From DATAYF01 sp036272735 (GTDB lineage Bacteria; Chloroflexota; Ktedonobacteria; Ktedonobacterales; Ktedonobacteraceae), in assembly GCA_036272735.1 (NCBI GenBank), contig DATAYF010000300.1, positions 1 to 15,488 of the forward strand: a stretch of 15,488 nucleotides of DNA, written 5' to 3'. The notes below the pieces were generated by a model. It saw only the letters and a list, made by a program, of their open reading frames with translations. It searched no databases and was not told where the DNA came from. This document shows positions 1 through 7,082 of the stretch, in pieces (within the stretch, counting starts at the first letter, position 1; every line of letters starts with the position of its first letter). Made by a program: the position numbers and the translations under genes.

Positions 1-309
1 GAAGGTGGGATACTTACCACGTCCCTCAAAGAAGTTGAGAAAGGCGCGATCCAGGTGGCGCAATGCTTGTTGCAGAGGAACAGAGGCAACTTCGGAAAGC
101 CATGCCGTCTCTTCCTGCTTCTTCAACAAAGGCAGCAGGGCAGAAAGGTCTTTGTAGTACAGGCGTTGATTGTCCTTATAGTAGGCATCGGTTTTCTTAC
201 GCAATGCCCAGTTGTAGACATATCGGCAACACCCAAAGGTCCGAGCAAGCGTCTGCTTCTGCTCGTCGGTTGGATAAAACCTGTACTTGTACGCGCGTTT
301 CTGTTCCAT
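1..309 (-). CDS. tnpB: IS200/IS605-family TnpB (OrfB), N-terminal part, cut by the window edge
   Basis: The minus strand from the ATG at 309 is open for 103 codons to the window edge. It begins MEQKRAYKYRFYPTDEQKQ and continues with an FGCCRYVYNWAL segment, then LPLLKK and LRHLDRAFLNFF. This is the typical N-terminal helix-turn-helix portion of TnpB/OrfB proteins of IS200/IS605 elements: a K-Y-R-(F/L)-Y-P-T start, an R-(Y/F)-V-Y-N-W helix, and a helix ending in L-x-x-A-(F/Y)-x-x-F-F. Family members are RNA-guided DNA endonucleases of about 350-450 aa; the RuvC-like catalytic part would lie left of position 1 and cannot be judged. No TnpA is visible. Upstream lies a strong promoter whose -10 box ends 7 nt before the ATG, so the message may be leaderless. 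Family assignment is secure; whether the gene is intact is unknown. Confidence 0.87.
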   Translation of the reverse strand, partial: MEQKRAYKYRFYPTDEQKQTLARTFGCCRYVYNWALRKKTDAYYKDNQRLYYKDLSALLPLLKKQEETAWLSEVASVPLQQALRHLDRAFLNFFEGRGKYPTF

Positions 310-316
310 ACTCTAC

Positions 317-345
317 ATTATAGCAGCCATGGTGTAGGAAATCAA
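317..345 (-). promoter_or_regulatory. Sigma70-type promoter of tnpB
   Basis: Read on the minus strand, TTGATT (345-340) is followed after exactly 17 nt by a consensus TATAAT (322-317). Only 7 nt (GTAGAGT) separate the -10 box from the tnpB ATG at 309. The predicted start point therefore falls at or next to the A of the ATG, and there is no room for a Shine-Dalgarno sequence. I infer leaderless or near-leaderless translation. Confidence 0.7.
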
Positions 346-349
346 CGAG

Positions 350-375
350 GAATGCTGAAAGGAACGGCGGCATTC
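350..375. repeat. Small inverted repeat upstream of tnpB, possible IS-end hairpin
   Basis: GAATGCTG (350-357) can pair with CGGCATTC (368-375) around a 10-nt loop: seven Watson-Crick pairs and one T-G wobble on the plus strand. IS200/IS605 elements carry imperfect subterminal hairpins recognised by TnpA as single-stranded DNA, and this one sits just outside the tnpB promoter, where an element end would be expected. No element boundary can be fixed from this window, so the role is conjecture. Confidence 0.25.
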
Positions 376-453
376 ATCCCCATCGCTCAAAGCCAGGGGT
401 CCTCTGACGCCGCATTTATGATAGAGACGCTTCAGAAAAAAGAGGGAGAGCAT

Positions 454-1269
454 ATGCGGTTTTTGATTCACCATAAAGCTAGCCAACACTGGCTTGTGCT
501 TCTCTTCATCGGCACCTGCCTCTTTGGGATACTTCTGCCTGCACAGGCAAGGGCAGCTAGTGGTACCATTGCGGACGACGCACAGGTTCTCAATTCGACA
601 GCCATCCAGCAATATACAGCTCCGTTCTCCTACACTGTGGACATTTTTACTACAAATGTCTTTCAAGGTTCTAACGGCGATTTTGATGCCTCAGTACAGG
701 GACTTACCAGCAATGATACTAACACAATGATGGGCTCCTGTGATCCCCCCACACACCAGGTAGGCTGCGAACTCTTTAGCACCAATACACTACCAGCTCC
801 TGATGGCACTGCCGGTCCTACGACAAATTATCAGGTAAGAAATGGTGATCCTAACAAGAGTGTGGAGATCGGCATTGATGTCCCCGCGCGGCATATCGCT
901 ATCTATTCAGGAAGTAGTGTCACCCTTCCTCAAGATCATTACGGCAAGGCGATTCAGTCCTTCACAAATACCATGCACCAGACCCACGATAACTATACGC
1001 AAGCAACGATTGCCGCGCTCAATGCCCTGCAGAGCGCAAGTGACCGCTTCTGGAATGGTGTGCGTGCTGCGTTGCCGTGGATCTTTGGTGGCGCACTCTT
1101 AATAGGTATATTCATATTCAGTATCGTGGCACGATCCTTGGGCTGGAGTAGTGGAAGATCTTCCAGGTATTATGGCTGGGGTAGGGACGGCGGCTGGGGC
1201 GGCGGTGGCGGTGATTTCGGAGGTGGTGGCAGTGGCGGGGGAGGGGGAGGAGCCAGCGGCAATTTCTAA
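454..1269 (+). CDS. Secreted or membrane-anchored TPM-domain (YgcG-like) protein with glycine-rich tail
   Basis: Predicted 271 aa. A hydrophobic N-terminal segment (about residues 12-32) ends in AQARAA, a plausible signal-peptidase site. The start of the mature part, IADDAQVLN, resembles the (V/I)xDxAxxL motif that opens TPM domains (formerly DUF477). A single membrane helix follows at about 207-226 (LPWIFGGALLIGIFIFSIVA), and then a tail of about 38 residues that is mostly glycine (GGGGGDFGGGGSGG). Signal peptide, TPM-like domain, membrane helix and Gly-rich tail is the common YgcG-type layout. The frame stays open upstream to 55, but that stretch is antisense to tnpB. The ATG at 454 has a purine-rich GAGGGAGAG just before it and is followed directly by the signal peptide, so I chose it. 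Function in this family is poorly defined; roles in membrane-protein assembly or repair have been proposed. The domain call is moderately sure because the TPM core is divergent. Confidence 0.72.
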   Translation: MRFLIHHKASQHWLVLLFIGTCLFGILLPAQARAASGTIADDAQVLNSTAIQQYTAPFSYTVDIFTTNVFQGSNGDFDASVQGLTSNDTNTMMGSCDPPTHQVGCELFSTNTLPAPDGTAGPTTNYQVRNGDPNKSVEIGIDVPARHIAIYSGSSVTLPQDHYGKAIQSFTNTMHQTHDNYTQATIAALNALQSASDRFWNGVRAALPWIFGGALLIGIFIFSIVARSLGWSSGRSSRYYGWGRDGGWGGGGGDFGGGGSGGGGGGASGNF

Positions 1270-1291
1270 CATTACCTGGCTTGCTGGCACA

Positions 1292-1317
1292 GCACCAGGC
1301 AAACGTTTGCCCGGTGC
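1292..1317. terminator. 26-bp near-perfect palindrome after the TPM gene, probable terminator
   Basis: The arms GCACCAGGCAAAC (1292-1304) and GTTTGCCCGGTGC (1305-1317) are complementary at 12 of 13 positions with no spacer; the only mismatch is A1297 against C1312. It lies 23 nt beyond the TPM stop codon and is followed on the plus strand by CACGTTTTCAC, a weak T-tract. It probably ends the plus-strand transcript. Confidence 0.5.
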
Positions 1318-1331
1318 CACGTTTTCACAAG

Positions 1332-1463
1332 TGTTGTTATGCGTTGTGTAAAGTGTTGTTTTGTTGTTCCTGGTATGCATACTCCCTGGGAAGTATATGG
1401 TGGGGGAGGGAATACCCGAACAACAGAGCAACAAAACAACGCTTTGCACAACACATAACAATA
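1332..1463. repeat. 132-bp element with 38-bp imperfect inverted arms between convergent genes
   Basis: The left arm 1332-1369 pairs with the right arm 1426-1463, all positions summing to 2795. Of 38 pairs, 33 are Watson-Crick, four are G-T and one is C-A. Four of five departures are thus G-U wobbles if the plus strand is transcribed. The arms are rich in TTGTTGT / ACAACAA. The 56-nt centre contains the 10-bp palindrome GTATGCATAC (1373-1382) and a G-rich run (TGGTGGGGGAGGG). No protein is credible here. It could be a MITE-like element, a processed double-stranded RNA, or a bidirectional terminator for the TPM and MFS genes. I see no clear target-site duplication. Confidence 0.6.
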
Positions 1464-1518
1464 TATATCTGTGACGAGCACACTACTCTTAATTTTCACC
1501 TTTGCGTACAAATGTCAG

Positions 1519-2730
1519 CTAATCCACCACGCGAATAGCTGGATGTAGCAGCCCCAGCGCAATCACGCTGGCGGCAATCGCCCCACCGAGAACAAAGACC
1601 AGCGGTGCACCGAACTGATCAGCGGTAATACCCGCCAGCCCATAACCAATGGGCAATAGCCCCGAAGAGACCAGAACATCGATACTGGCGACGCGTCCCA
1701 GCAGATTGGAGGGAACGAACTCTTGCAGAGTATTCATCCAGGCCAGCCCTAAAACCGTGAATGCCGCGCCCTGGATGAAAAACGCCAGGCTCACCACAGC
1801 CACGGAAAGCGGCAAGCCCATGGTCAGAAGCATCAGGCTAGCTATCAGCCACGCACCATAGGTCAGCAGCCCGCGCCGACGCAATCGTTTGAAACGCCCA
1901 AGCCACAACGCCGCAATAATGGAACCGAGCGCAGAAAGCGAAGTGAGCAGTGCATAGAAACCCACCTGCGCCTCAAAGCGTTGTTTCACGAGCAGGGGCA
2001 GAACTGCCTCAGCGGGACCAACCAGAAAAATCGTGCTCACGCTGGCAATTACAAGCGTGATCCACAGCCAGGGGGATTGCAGCACGGTGCTGATTCCTTT
2101 GCGAATATCTTGAAGAACACCCGCTTCTTGCTCAACGGGATTACGCAGAGCTGGCACGTGAGGGAGCGCTAGCAGGCAAGCCGCCGAAAGAATAAAGGAC
2201 ACGCCATCTAAGGCGAAGGCGAGCGCAGTTCCACCCAGTGCGATAATTCCCGCGCCAACTGCTGGACCGATGATCTGTGCTGCTTGCAGACTGATGCTTC
2301 TGAGCGAATTGGCACTCGGCAAGATCTCAGCCGGAACCAGATCAGGGACAAGAGCTGTATACGCCGGGTAGAAAAACGCCTCGACGACGCCAAAAATGGC
2401 GCTCATGACAAAGATTTGCCACAGTGCGAGCCGCTGCTGAAAAGCCAGAAAGGCGATCAGAACAACCACGCTCCCACGAAGAATATCGGAGGCCAGCAGC
2501 AGGCGAATCCGGGGAAAACGATCCACTGCAACCCCTCCGAATAACAGAAACAGGAGCATGGGAATCGTGGAGCAGATCAGGACGATGCCCATTGCCGTCG
2601 CCGATCCAGTTTTCTGTAGAACCCACCAGGCCAGCGCAATGGTAAAGAGGCTATCACCCAAACTGGAGATGATTTGCCCGCTCCATAGCAAGGCAAAGGG
2701 ACGGTGAGAAAACGCGCGAAATACCATCAT
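1519..2730 (-). CDS. MFS transporter (MFS_3 / EntS-like exporter family)
   Basis: 403 aa, strongly hydrophobic, with about 11-12 membrane segments by eye, in the normal size range for this family. It opens with HRPFALLWSGQIISSLGDSL (about residues 9-28), the usual start of the MFS_3 group that includes enterobactin exporter EntS and macrolide-efflux-like proteins. The loop between helices 2 and 3 carries motif A as GGVAVDRFPR (65-74), with the key Asp70 and Arg71. Two ATGs are adjacent (2730 and 2727); the first is nearer to the purine-rich AAGGGAAA upstream and is used here. The gene stands alone: the preceding minus gene is separated by 369 bp with several hairpins, and the downstream neighbour is convergent. 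The family indicates proton-driven export of a small molecule; the substrate cannot be read from sequence. Confidence 0.88.
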   Translation of the reverse strand: MMVFRAFSHRPFALLWSGQIISSLGDSLFTIALAWWVLQKTGSATAMGIVLICSTIPMLLFLLFGGVAVDRFPRIRLLLASDILRGSVVVLIAFLAFQQRLALWQIFVMSAIFGVVEAFFYPAYTALVPDLVPAEILPSANSLRSISLQAAQIIGPAVGAGIIALGGTALAFALDGVSFILSAACLLALPHVPALRNPVEQEAGVLQDIRKGISTVLQSPWLWITLVIASVSTIFLVGPAEAVLPLLVKQRFEAQVGFYALLTSLSALGSIIAALWLGRFKRLRRRGLLTYGAWLIASLMLLTMGLPLSVAVVSLAFFIQGAAFTVLGLAWMNTLQEFVPSNLLGRVASIDVLVSSGLLPIGYGLAGITADQFGAPLVFVLGGAIAASVIALGLLHPAIRVVD

Positions 2731-2795
2731 TACTGTTATGTTTCCCTTCTACAATACAGGTGAGGGAGCATACCAGGTTAGCCGGAAAAAGCAGA

Positions 2796-2831
2796 AAACC
2801 GTGGGCGGCCAGCACACTCGCCTCACGGTTT
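2796..2831 (-). terminator. Hairpin 3 upstream of the MFS gene
   Basis: AAACCGTGGGCG (2796-2807) pairs with CGCCTCACGGTTT (2819-2831) with one bulged T (2823), giving 12 bp around an 11-nt loop. On the minus strand the sequence after it is TCTGCTTTTTCC. It lies only about 65 bp before the MFS start, so it could also be a leader structure of that gene. Confidence 0.4.
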
Positions 2832-2857
2832 ATCGATCTTATCAGAAAAATCACAAA

Positions 2858-2891
2858 GGTCGTGGGCGATGTTTACCTATCACCCACGACC
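2858..2891 (-). terminator. Strong hairpin 2 after the SbcC-like gene
   Basis: GGTCGTGGGCGAT (2858-2870) and ATCACCCACGACC (2879-2891) form a 13-bp stem around an 8-nt loop. The single departure is C-A on the plus strand but a G-U wobble on the minus strand, which favours a minus-strand RNA. On the minus strand it is followed by TTTGTGATTTTTCTG. It is the most stable of the three hairpins. Confidence 0.55.
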
Positions 2892-2947
2892 CTGTTTTTC
2901 AGTGATCTTTGTTTAAAGATTAGTTATGGTTCTAGAGCTTCGGACCT

Positions 2948-3000
2948 GAAAAAGGGCATAGTACAGCCGTGGGCCAGAAGTAACGACTTATAATGCCCAC
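2948..3000 (-). terminator. Probable rho-independent terminator of the nuclease operon (hairpin 1)
   Basis: On the minus strand GGGCAT (2998-2993) pairs with ATGCCC (2959-2954), directly followed by TTTTTCAGG. A competing inner hairpin is GTGGGC (3000-2995) with GCCCAC (2974-2969); the two share bases and cannot form together. It is the first hairpin with a U-tract after the stop codon at 3100. The loop of the outer stem is long (33 nt), so efficiency is uncertain. Confidence 0.4.
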
Positions 3001-3099
3001 AGCAGTGAGTGCAGAAACTGTATTTCCGCATAAATTCTATGTAGACCATACTGTGCATTTGCGGCCCTTCGAATAACAAAAAGAGAAGGTGCGCCACCC

Positions 3100-6000
3100 C
3101 TACTTCGTACCCTTGCGTACGAATGAGGTGATGGCCGGGACGTGCACCGTCAACAAATCTTCCTCGTCTTCTTCAACGTCGTCCGTGACAGGAGCTTCTT
3201 GTGGTTCGTCCTGTTGCGCCACCGTCTGCAAATGCGCATCCACGTCGAGCAGCGTCTCGGTCTCGGATACCGACGGTTCGAGCACGATGGGCAGGTTGCT
3301 TTCGACGATCATGCCACTATCGAGATAGAGATGGTAAGGAAACAGCGCCGGATCAAACGCGCTGCTGTGCGAGATTAAAATGATCTGCTCAAAATGCTGG
3401 CATAGCACATCGCCCGTCACCACGTTGGCCAGCGCCTGCGCACGTCCCAGGTCGAACGAACTGAGCGGCTCATCAAGCAAGACAAACCCTGGTGCCACGT
3501 TCAGTTCGCGTGGCAAAGCAGCAATGGCAAAGGCCAGGCGTAACGCCAGCGATAACTGGTCCGCCGCGCCGCCGGAGAGCGCTGATTTCGACACGTACTC
3601 GCCCGCCGCTGAATCCCACACCTCAATCTGGAATGGCCCACCACTGGCCGTGCCCTCCTCATTCTCGGTGGTCAGGTGTACGTCGTGGTAGCGTCCGCTG
3701 GTAAGCAATGGCAGGATTTGCTGCATGTAGTGCTCGATGCGTGGCTGCATTTTGCGCAACAAGCGCTGATCGATAGCCTCGATCAACCGGTTCCCATGCT
3801 TTTTGACCAGGTACGAACGCTCCTGCTCTTCCTTACGCGCGCGCATCTGCTCCAGGTCAAGTGGCGTCTCTGGCGCGTTTAGCCGTTTGCTCAGTTCCAT
3901 TTCCTGCTCTTCAAGGCTGCTCATTTCCTTTTCGAGTGCATCCCGCTCTTCCTCAAGGCGCTGCTGATCCGCAACTGCATATTCAGAGAGCAGCGGCCAG
4001 ATGGCAACAAGATCAGCCAGGGCAAAATTTTTCGTCACGGGACGTTTGCGCTGTACAAGCAGGGAGGCAATATGTTCTTGCGCCGTTTCGATATCCTGGC
4101 GGCACAAAGCAATTTTGGCCTTTGACGCGCCCTCCTGGCTCTCTAAGCCAGCCAATTCCTTCTGGATGACCTCTTCATTAGCCTCTTGTAACTCGTCGTG
4201 GCAGCGTGCCCGCAACGCCACCAACTGGCCGGAGAACGGGTTGAGCGGCACGATCCAACTGCCAAGTGAATTGCTATATTTGGCAAGCTGTTTATAAAGA
4301 CCGGATAGCGACGCCTGGCGCTCTTTCAGGTTTACCATGTAGGTCTCGTGCTTTTCCTGTAGCATCAATTTGCCACCAAGCAAAATCTGCAAGCTTTCCA
4401 GTTGTTTGCGCGCCGAAGTTTCCGCGCTGCTAATCGCGGTCTGCCCAAACATCACGCCCAGAGGCTTCACGCGCTGATGCAACGACTCGCGCAACGCCTG
4501 TAGCGCCTGACTTAATGCCGTTTGTTGCTCGTGAGCACGTTCAACCTGCAACGCCGGATTGGCTGCTTGATACGCCGCGTCGCGCTCTTCGACGATGTGC
4601 CGACGTGTGAGCAATACATCTAGCGCTCCCTGGTGTATTTTCACCTGGTTTTCCAGGTCGTCGGTCAGGTTCAGCTTTTCATCAAGAGTAGCCAGCTCCC
4701 GCTCCGCTATCTTGATACTACTTTCGACCAGTGCATCGAGGTCGGGCACACCCGCGTCCTCGTCGGTCGGGGGTCGCAGCAATTGACCCGAAGCATAGGT
4801 TTCGAAATCGGCACTGCTGCGCAAGCGAGCATCGATGCTTGGTGTTGGCAAGCCTTCTTGACCGGCCAGCAGCGTGATTTCCTGGTGCATACGCTCTAAC
4901 GCAGCCTGGTCGGCGTGCAGGTTGGCCTCGATATTATTCCAATCCCCCTGCTTACGTAGGCCCTCCAACTGTAATCGCTCTGCACGCAAATTGGCGACCG
5001 CCTCCATACTAGCATTGGCCTGGTCGCGTGCTGCGTTCGCCTCGTCGCGCTTCTCTTTGACCTTCTGCTGCAACTCGGCCATACTCTCACTACGGTCGGG
5101 GATTTGTTCCAGCACATGTTGGGCCTCTTCCAGAGATTGTGGGATGGTACCGCCCAGCGAGCTGATGTCGTGCTCGATCTGCTGCAACGCCTCTGGATCA
5201 GCGCCCGCGTGCTGGGCCGCTTCACGTGCTGCGATGGCCATACTCAGGCGATTGGTTGCGTCCTGCAATTGGGTGTCGGTGCCCTGTTCCAACTCACGTG
5301 CTTTCCCGGCGTTATGAAAATTGTAGACTGCGAAAACACCGGCCAAAATTGCTAATAGTATGAGTACCCAACCGATTGAGCTCCCAAAGGCAAATAAGAT
5401 TATTGCGAGAACAAGCGCGAGGATGCCGATAGTGGTGGATGCCGTTGCCAGCAAGGTGATATGCGAAGCTTTGCTGTGTGCATCCATCTTGGACTGATTG
5501 CTCACTCCTTGCTGCTGATAGGCCATGTGCACACGCTGCTCGGCCTGCCGCAAGCCCTGCACCAACCCTGCCAAGCGATACCACTCTTGCATACGCTGGT
5601 GTATGCTCAATTGACGCCAGCGCTGTTCAACAGCGTCGGCCCGCTGCTGCACCTGTTTGAACTCGGCTTCGACCAGCGACGCTTCGTGTTCGCTAGCACG
5701 CAGATCTGTGTTAATACGTTCCAGTTTCGACCTGTTCTCCTCGGCTTGCGTTCGGCTTGCCACGCGGCGTGAGTAGCGCTCCTCCAGCTTGCCCAGCTCC
5801 TGTAAACGCTCGTGCAAATTTTGCATACGTTCCAGACGGCTTACCACCGACGGACGCCCGGAACGGCGTTGCTCCTGCAAATCGTTGAGGGCTTGTTCGG
5901 CTTCATTCATACGCGCGCGTGCCTGCGCTATCTGATCGTCGAAGCCGCGCAACTCATCCCGCACGGCTTCGTGTTGTTTAAGCTCTTGCTCCAATTCCTT

Positions 6001-7029
6001 GTTCACGTCGATGGCCGTGAGCAGATCATTGGACATGCGCTGCAAGGTACCAAACGACTGCGTTAATTCTGCCAGGTCGTTCACCCGCTTCTGCAAAATC
6101 GGCAACTCTTCCTGTTCGCGGTGCTCCAGTTCTTCAATCTGAACCTCAAGTTCGGGCATCTCGCGTTGTGCCTCAGCAATCTCATCGTAGGCGGCAATAA
6201 TTTCTTCCAGGGTAGCATCGGCCCTCTGAAGTTGCTGGGCACGGCTCTGCCTATTCTTCAATTCAAGACGCTTTTCCTGAATAGCAGCCTGGACCTGCTC
6301 TTGCTCAACAATTTCTTCTTCTTGCTGCGCGCTGTCGGCCAGGTGTTCATGAACCGCGACCGCGTCTAGCGCAGTCTCTTTTTCTTCCAGTTCTTTGCTC
6401 AGTTCAGGAATACGCTGCTGAATTTCGGCCAGGCGTAAATATTCATTGGCCTCTGTTAGGTGCTGCTCGTCTTCGGGTTGAAGGGTGAAACGTGCGGATA
6501 GTTGCGCCAATTGTTCCAGTCCGAGCAATTTGCGCGCCGCTGTTTCGCGCTGCGCTCCATGCAACGCTTCCAGGTGAGCCAGGCCTTTCTGTTCGATCAG
6601 GCACGAGTTGCGCAACGTCTCCCCGTCCATGCACCCCAACTCGTGAATGATGCGCTGGTTGGCCTCTGTTAGATCGATGATGGGTTCCTCAGCGGCCATA
6701 CCCAGGCGCTGCACCTGTAACACGACCTTCTGCCCCTGACCACGTTCTATCGTGCGCAGAATAATCAGCTCGGTCGCGCCCACTGAAATGGTCAAGGTCA
6801 CGGTTGCGTTCTTACTCCCATACAGGATCAAATCATCGAGTGCACGCGTGCCGTGATGAGCAGGGGCAATCGGTTCGCCATACAAACCAAAATAGATACT
6901 TTCGAGTAGCGCCGATTTACCAGCTTCGTTTGGACCCTGAATTAAAATACTGCCGCGCTGTGGGAAATGCAGGTTCAATTCGCGCAAGAGCCGAAACCGT
7001 TCGACAGTCAAATGCTTTAGGATTATCAT
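3100..7029 (-). CDS. SbcC/Rad50/YhaN-like SMC-type ATPase with a central transmembrane hairpin
   Basis: Predicted 1309 aa. The N-terminal ABC half opens MIILKHLTVERFRLLREL and has Walker A GPNEAGKS (32-39) and a Q-loop region near IEQKGLAHL (about 146). Long Glu/Gln/Arg-rich coiled coils fill about 170-520 and 575-1130. The C-terminal half has the signature LSGGAADQLSLALR (about 1149), Walker B GFVLLDEPLSSFD (about 1180) and H-loop ILISHS (about 1215), then an acidic tail of some 90 residues. There is no CxxC zinc hook. Instead two adjacent hydrophobic helices (about 526-571) sit mid-coil, as in Bacillus YhaN. The ATG at 7029 has GGAG 8 nt upstream and starts on the conserved first strand; an in-frame TTG at 7056 adds nine non-conserved residues. 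It follows the metallophosphoesterase gene by 53 bp, so the two should form one nuclease-ATPase complex for DNA-end processing. Membrane attachment is inferred. Confidence 0.87.
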   Translation of the reverse strand: MIILKHLTVERFRLLRELNLHFPQRGSILIQGPNEAGKSALLESIYFGLYGEPIAPAHHGTRALDDLILYGSKNATVTLTISVGATELIILRTIERGQGQKVVLQVQRLGMAAEEPIIDLTEANQRIIHELGCMDGETLRNSCLIEQKGLAHLEALHGAQRETAARKLLGLEQLAQLSARFTLQPEDEQHLTEANEYLRLAEIQQRIPELSKELEEKETALDAVAVHEHLADSAQQEEEIVEQEQVQAAIQEKRLELKNRQSRAQQLQRADATLEEIIAAYDEIAEAQREMPELEVQIEELEHREQEELPILQKRVNDLAELTQSFGTLQRMSNDLLTAIDVNKELEQELKQHEAVRDELRGFDDQIAQARARMNEAEQALNDLQEQRRSGRPSVVSRLERMQNLHERLQELGKLEERYSRRVASRTQAEENRSKLERINTDLRASEHEASLVEAEFKQVQQRADAVEQRWRQLSIHQRMQEWYRLAGLVQGLRQAEQRVHMAYQQQGVSNQSKMDAHSKASHITLLATASTTIGILALVLAIILFAFGSSIGWVLILLAILAGVFAVYNFHNAGKARELEQGTDTQLQDATNRLSMAIAAREAAQHAGADPEALQQIEHDISSLGGTIPQSLEEAQHVLEQIPDRSESMAELQQKVKEKRDEANAARDQANASMEAVANLRAERLQLEGLRKQGDWNNIEANLHADQAALERMHQEITLLAGQEGLPTPSIDARLRSSADFETYASGQLLRPPTDEDAGVPDLDALVESSIKIAERELATLDEKLNLTDDLENQVKIHQGALDVLLTRRHIVEERDAAYQAANPALQVERAHEQQTALSQALQALRESLHQRVKPLGVMFGQTAISSAETSARKQLESLQILLGGKLMLQEKHETYMVNLKERQASLSGLYKQLAKYSNSLGSWIVPLNPFSGQLVALRARCHDELQEANEEVIQKELAGLESQEGASKAKIALCRQDIETAQEHIASLLVQRKRPVTKNFALADLVAIWPLLSEYAVADQQRLEEERDALEKEMSSLEEQEMELSKRLNAPETPLDLEQMRARKEEQERSYLVKKHGNRLIEAIDQRLLRKMQPRIEHYMQQILPLLTSGRYHDVHLTTENEEGTASGGPFQIEVWDSAAGEYVSKSALSGGAADQLSLALRLAFAIAALPRELNVAPGFVLLDEPLSSFDLGRAQALANVVTGDVLCQHFEQIILISHSSAFDPALFPYHLYLDSGMIVESNLPIVLEPSVSETETLLDVDAHLQTVAQQDEPQEAPVTDDVEEDEEDLLTVHVPAITSFVRKGTK

Positions 7030-7082
7030 GGAACTCACTCCGTTTGCCAGTGCCAAGCTAACACCTCGTCAGAGGCACGCGG

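Larger units (their letters stand above)
2731..3099. other. 369-bp intergenic region: three hairpins after the SbcC-like gene, then the MFS leader
   Basis: No credible gene. Read on the minus strand it holds the 3' end of the nuclease operon, three successive hairpins (listed separately) each with a GCCCACG arm and a T-rich stretch after it, and finally about 65 bp that must contain the MFS promoter. I found no convincing -35/-10 pair for the MFS gene. The part from 3001 to 3099 shows nothing recognisable. Confidence 0.6.

Noticed and set aside
55..453. Upstream extension of the TPM reading frame
   Set aside because: It is antisense to the clear tnpB coding sequence, has no signal or domain, and would bury the signal peptide; the ATG at 454 has a good ribosome-binding site.
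1099..1511. Open frames on both strands across the repeat between the TPM and MFS genes
   Set aside because: They are made of the inverted-repeat arms and the Gly-codon run, have no family resemblance, and overlap each other on both strands.
3089..6369. Many plus-strand open frames of 60-147 codons opposite the SbcC-like gene
   Set aside because: They are antisense shadows of a long coiled-coil gene with biased codons; compositions are Ser/Arg/Cys-rich with no recognisable motif.
7030..7056. TTG start adding nine residues to the SbcC-like protein
   Set aside because: The internal ATG at 7029 has GGAG at good spacing and begins exactly at the conserved first strand.
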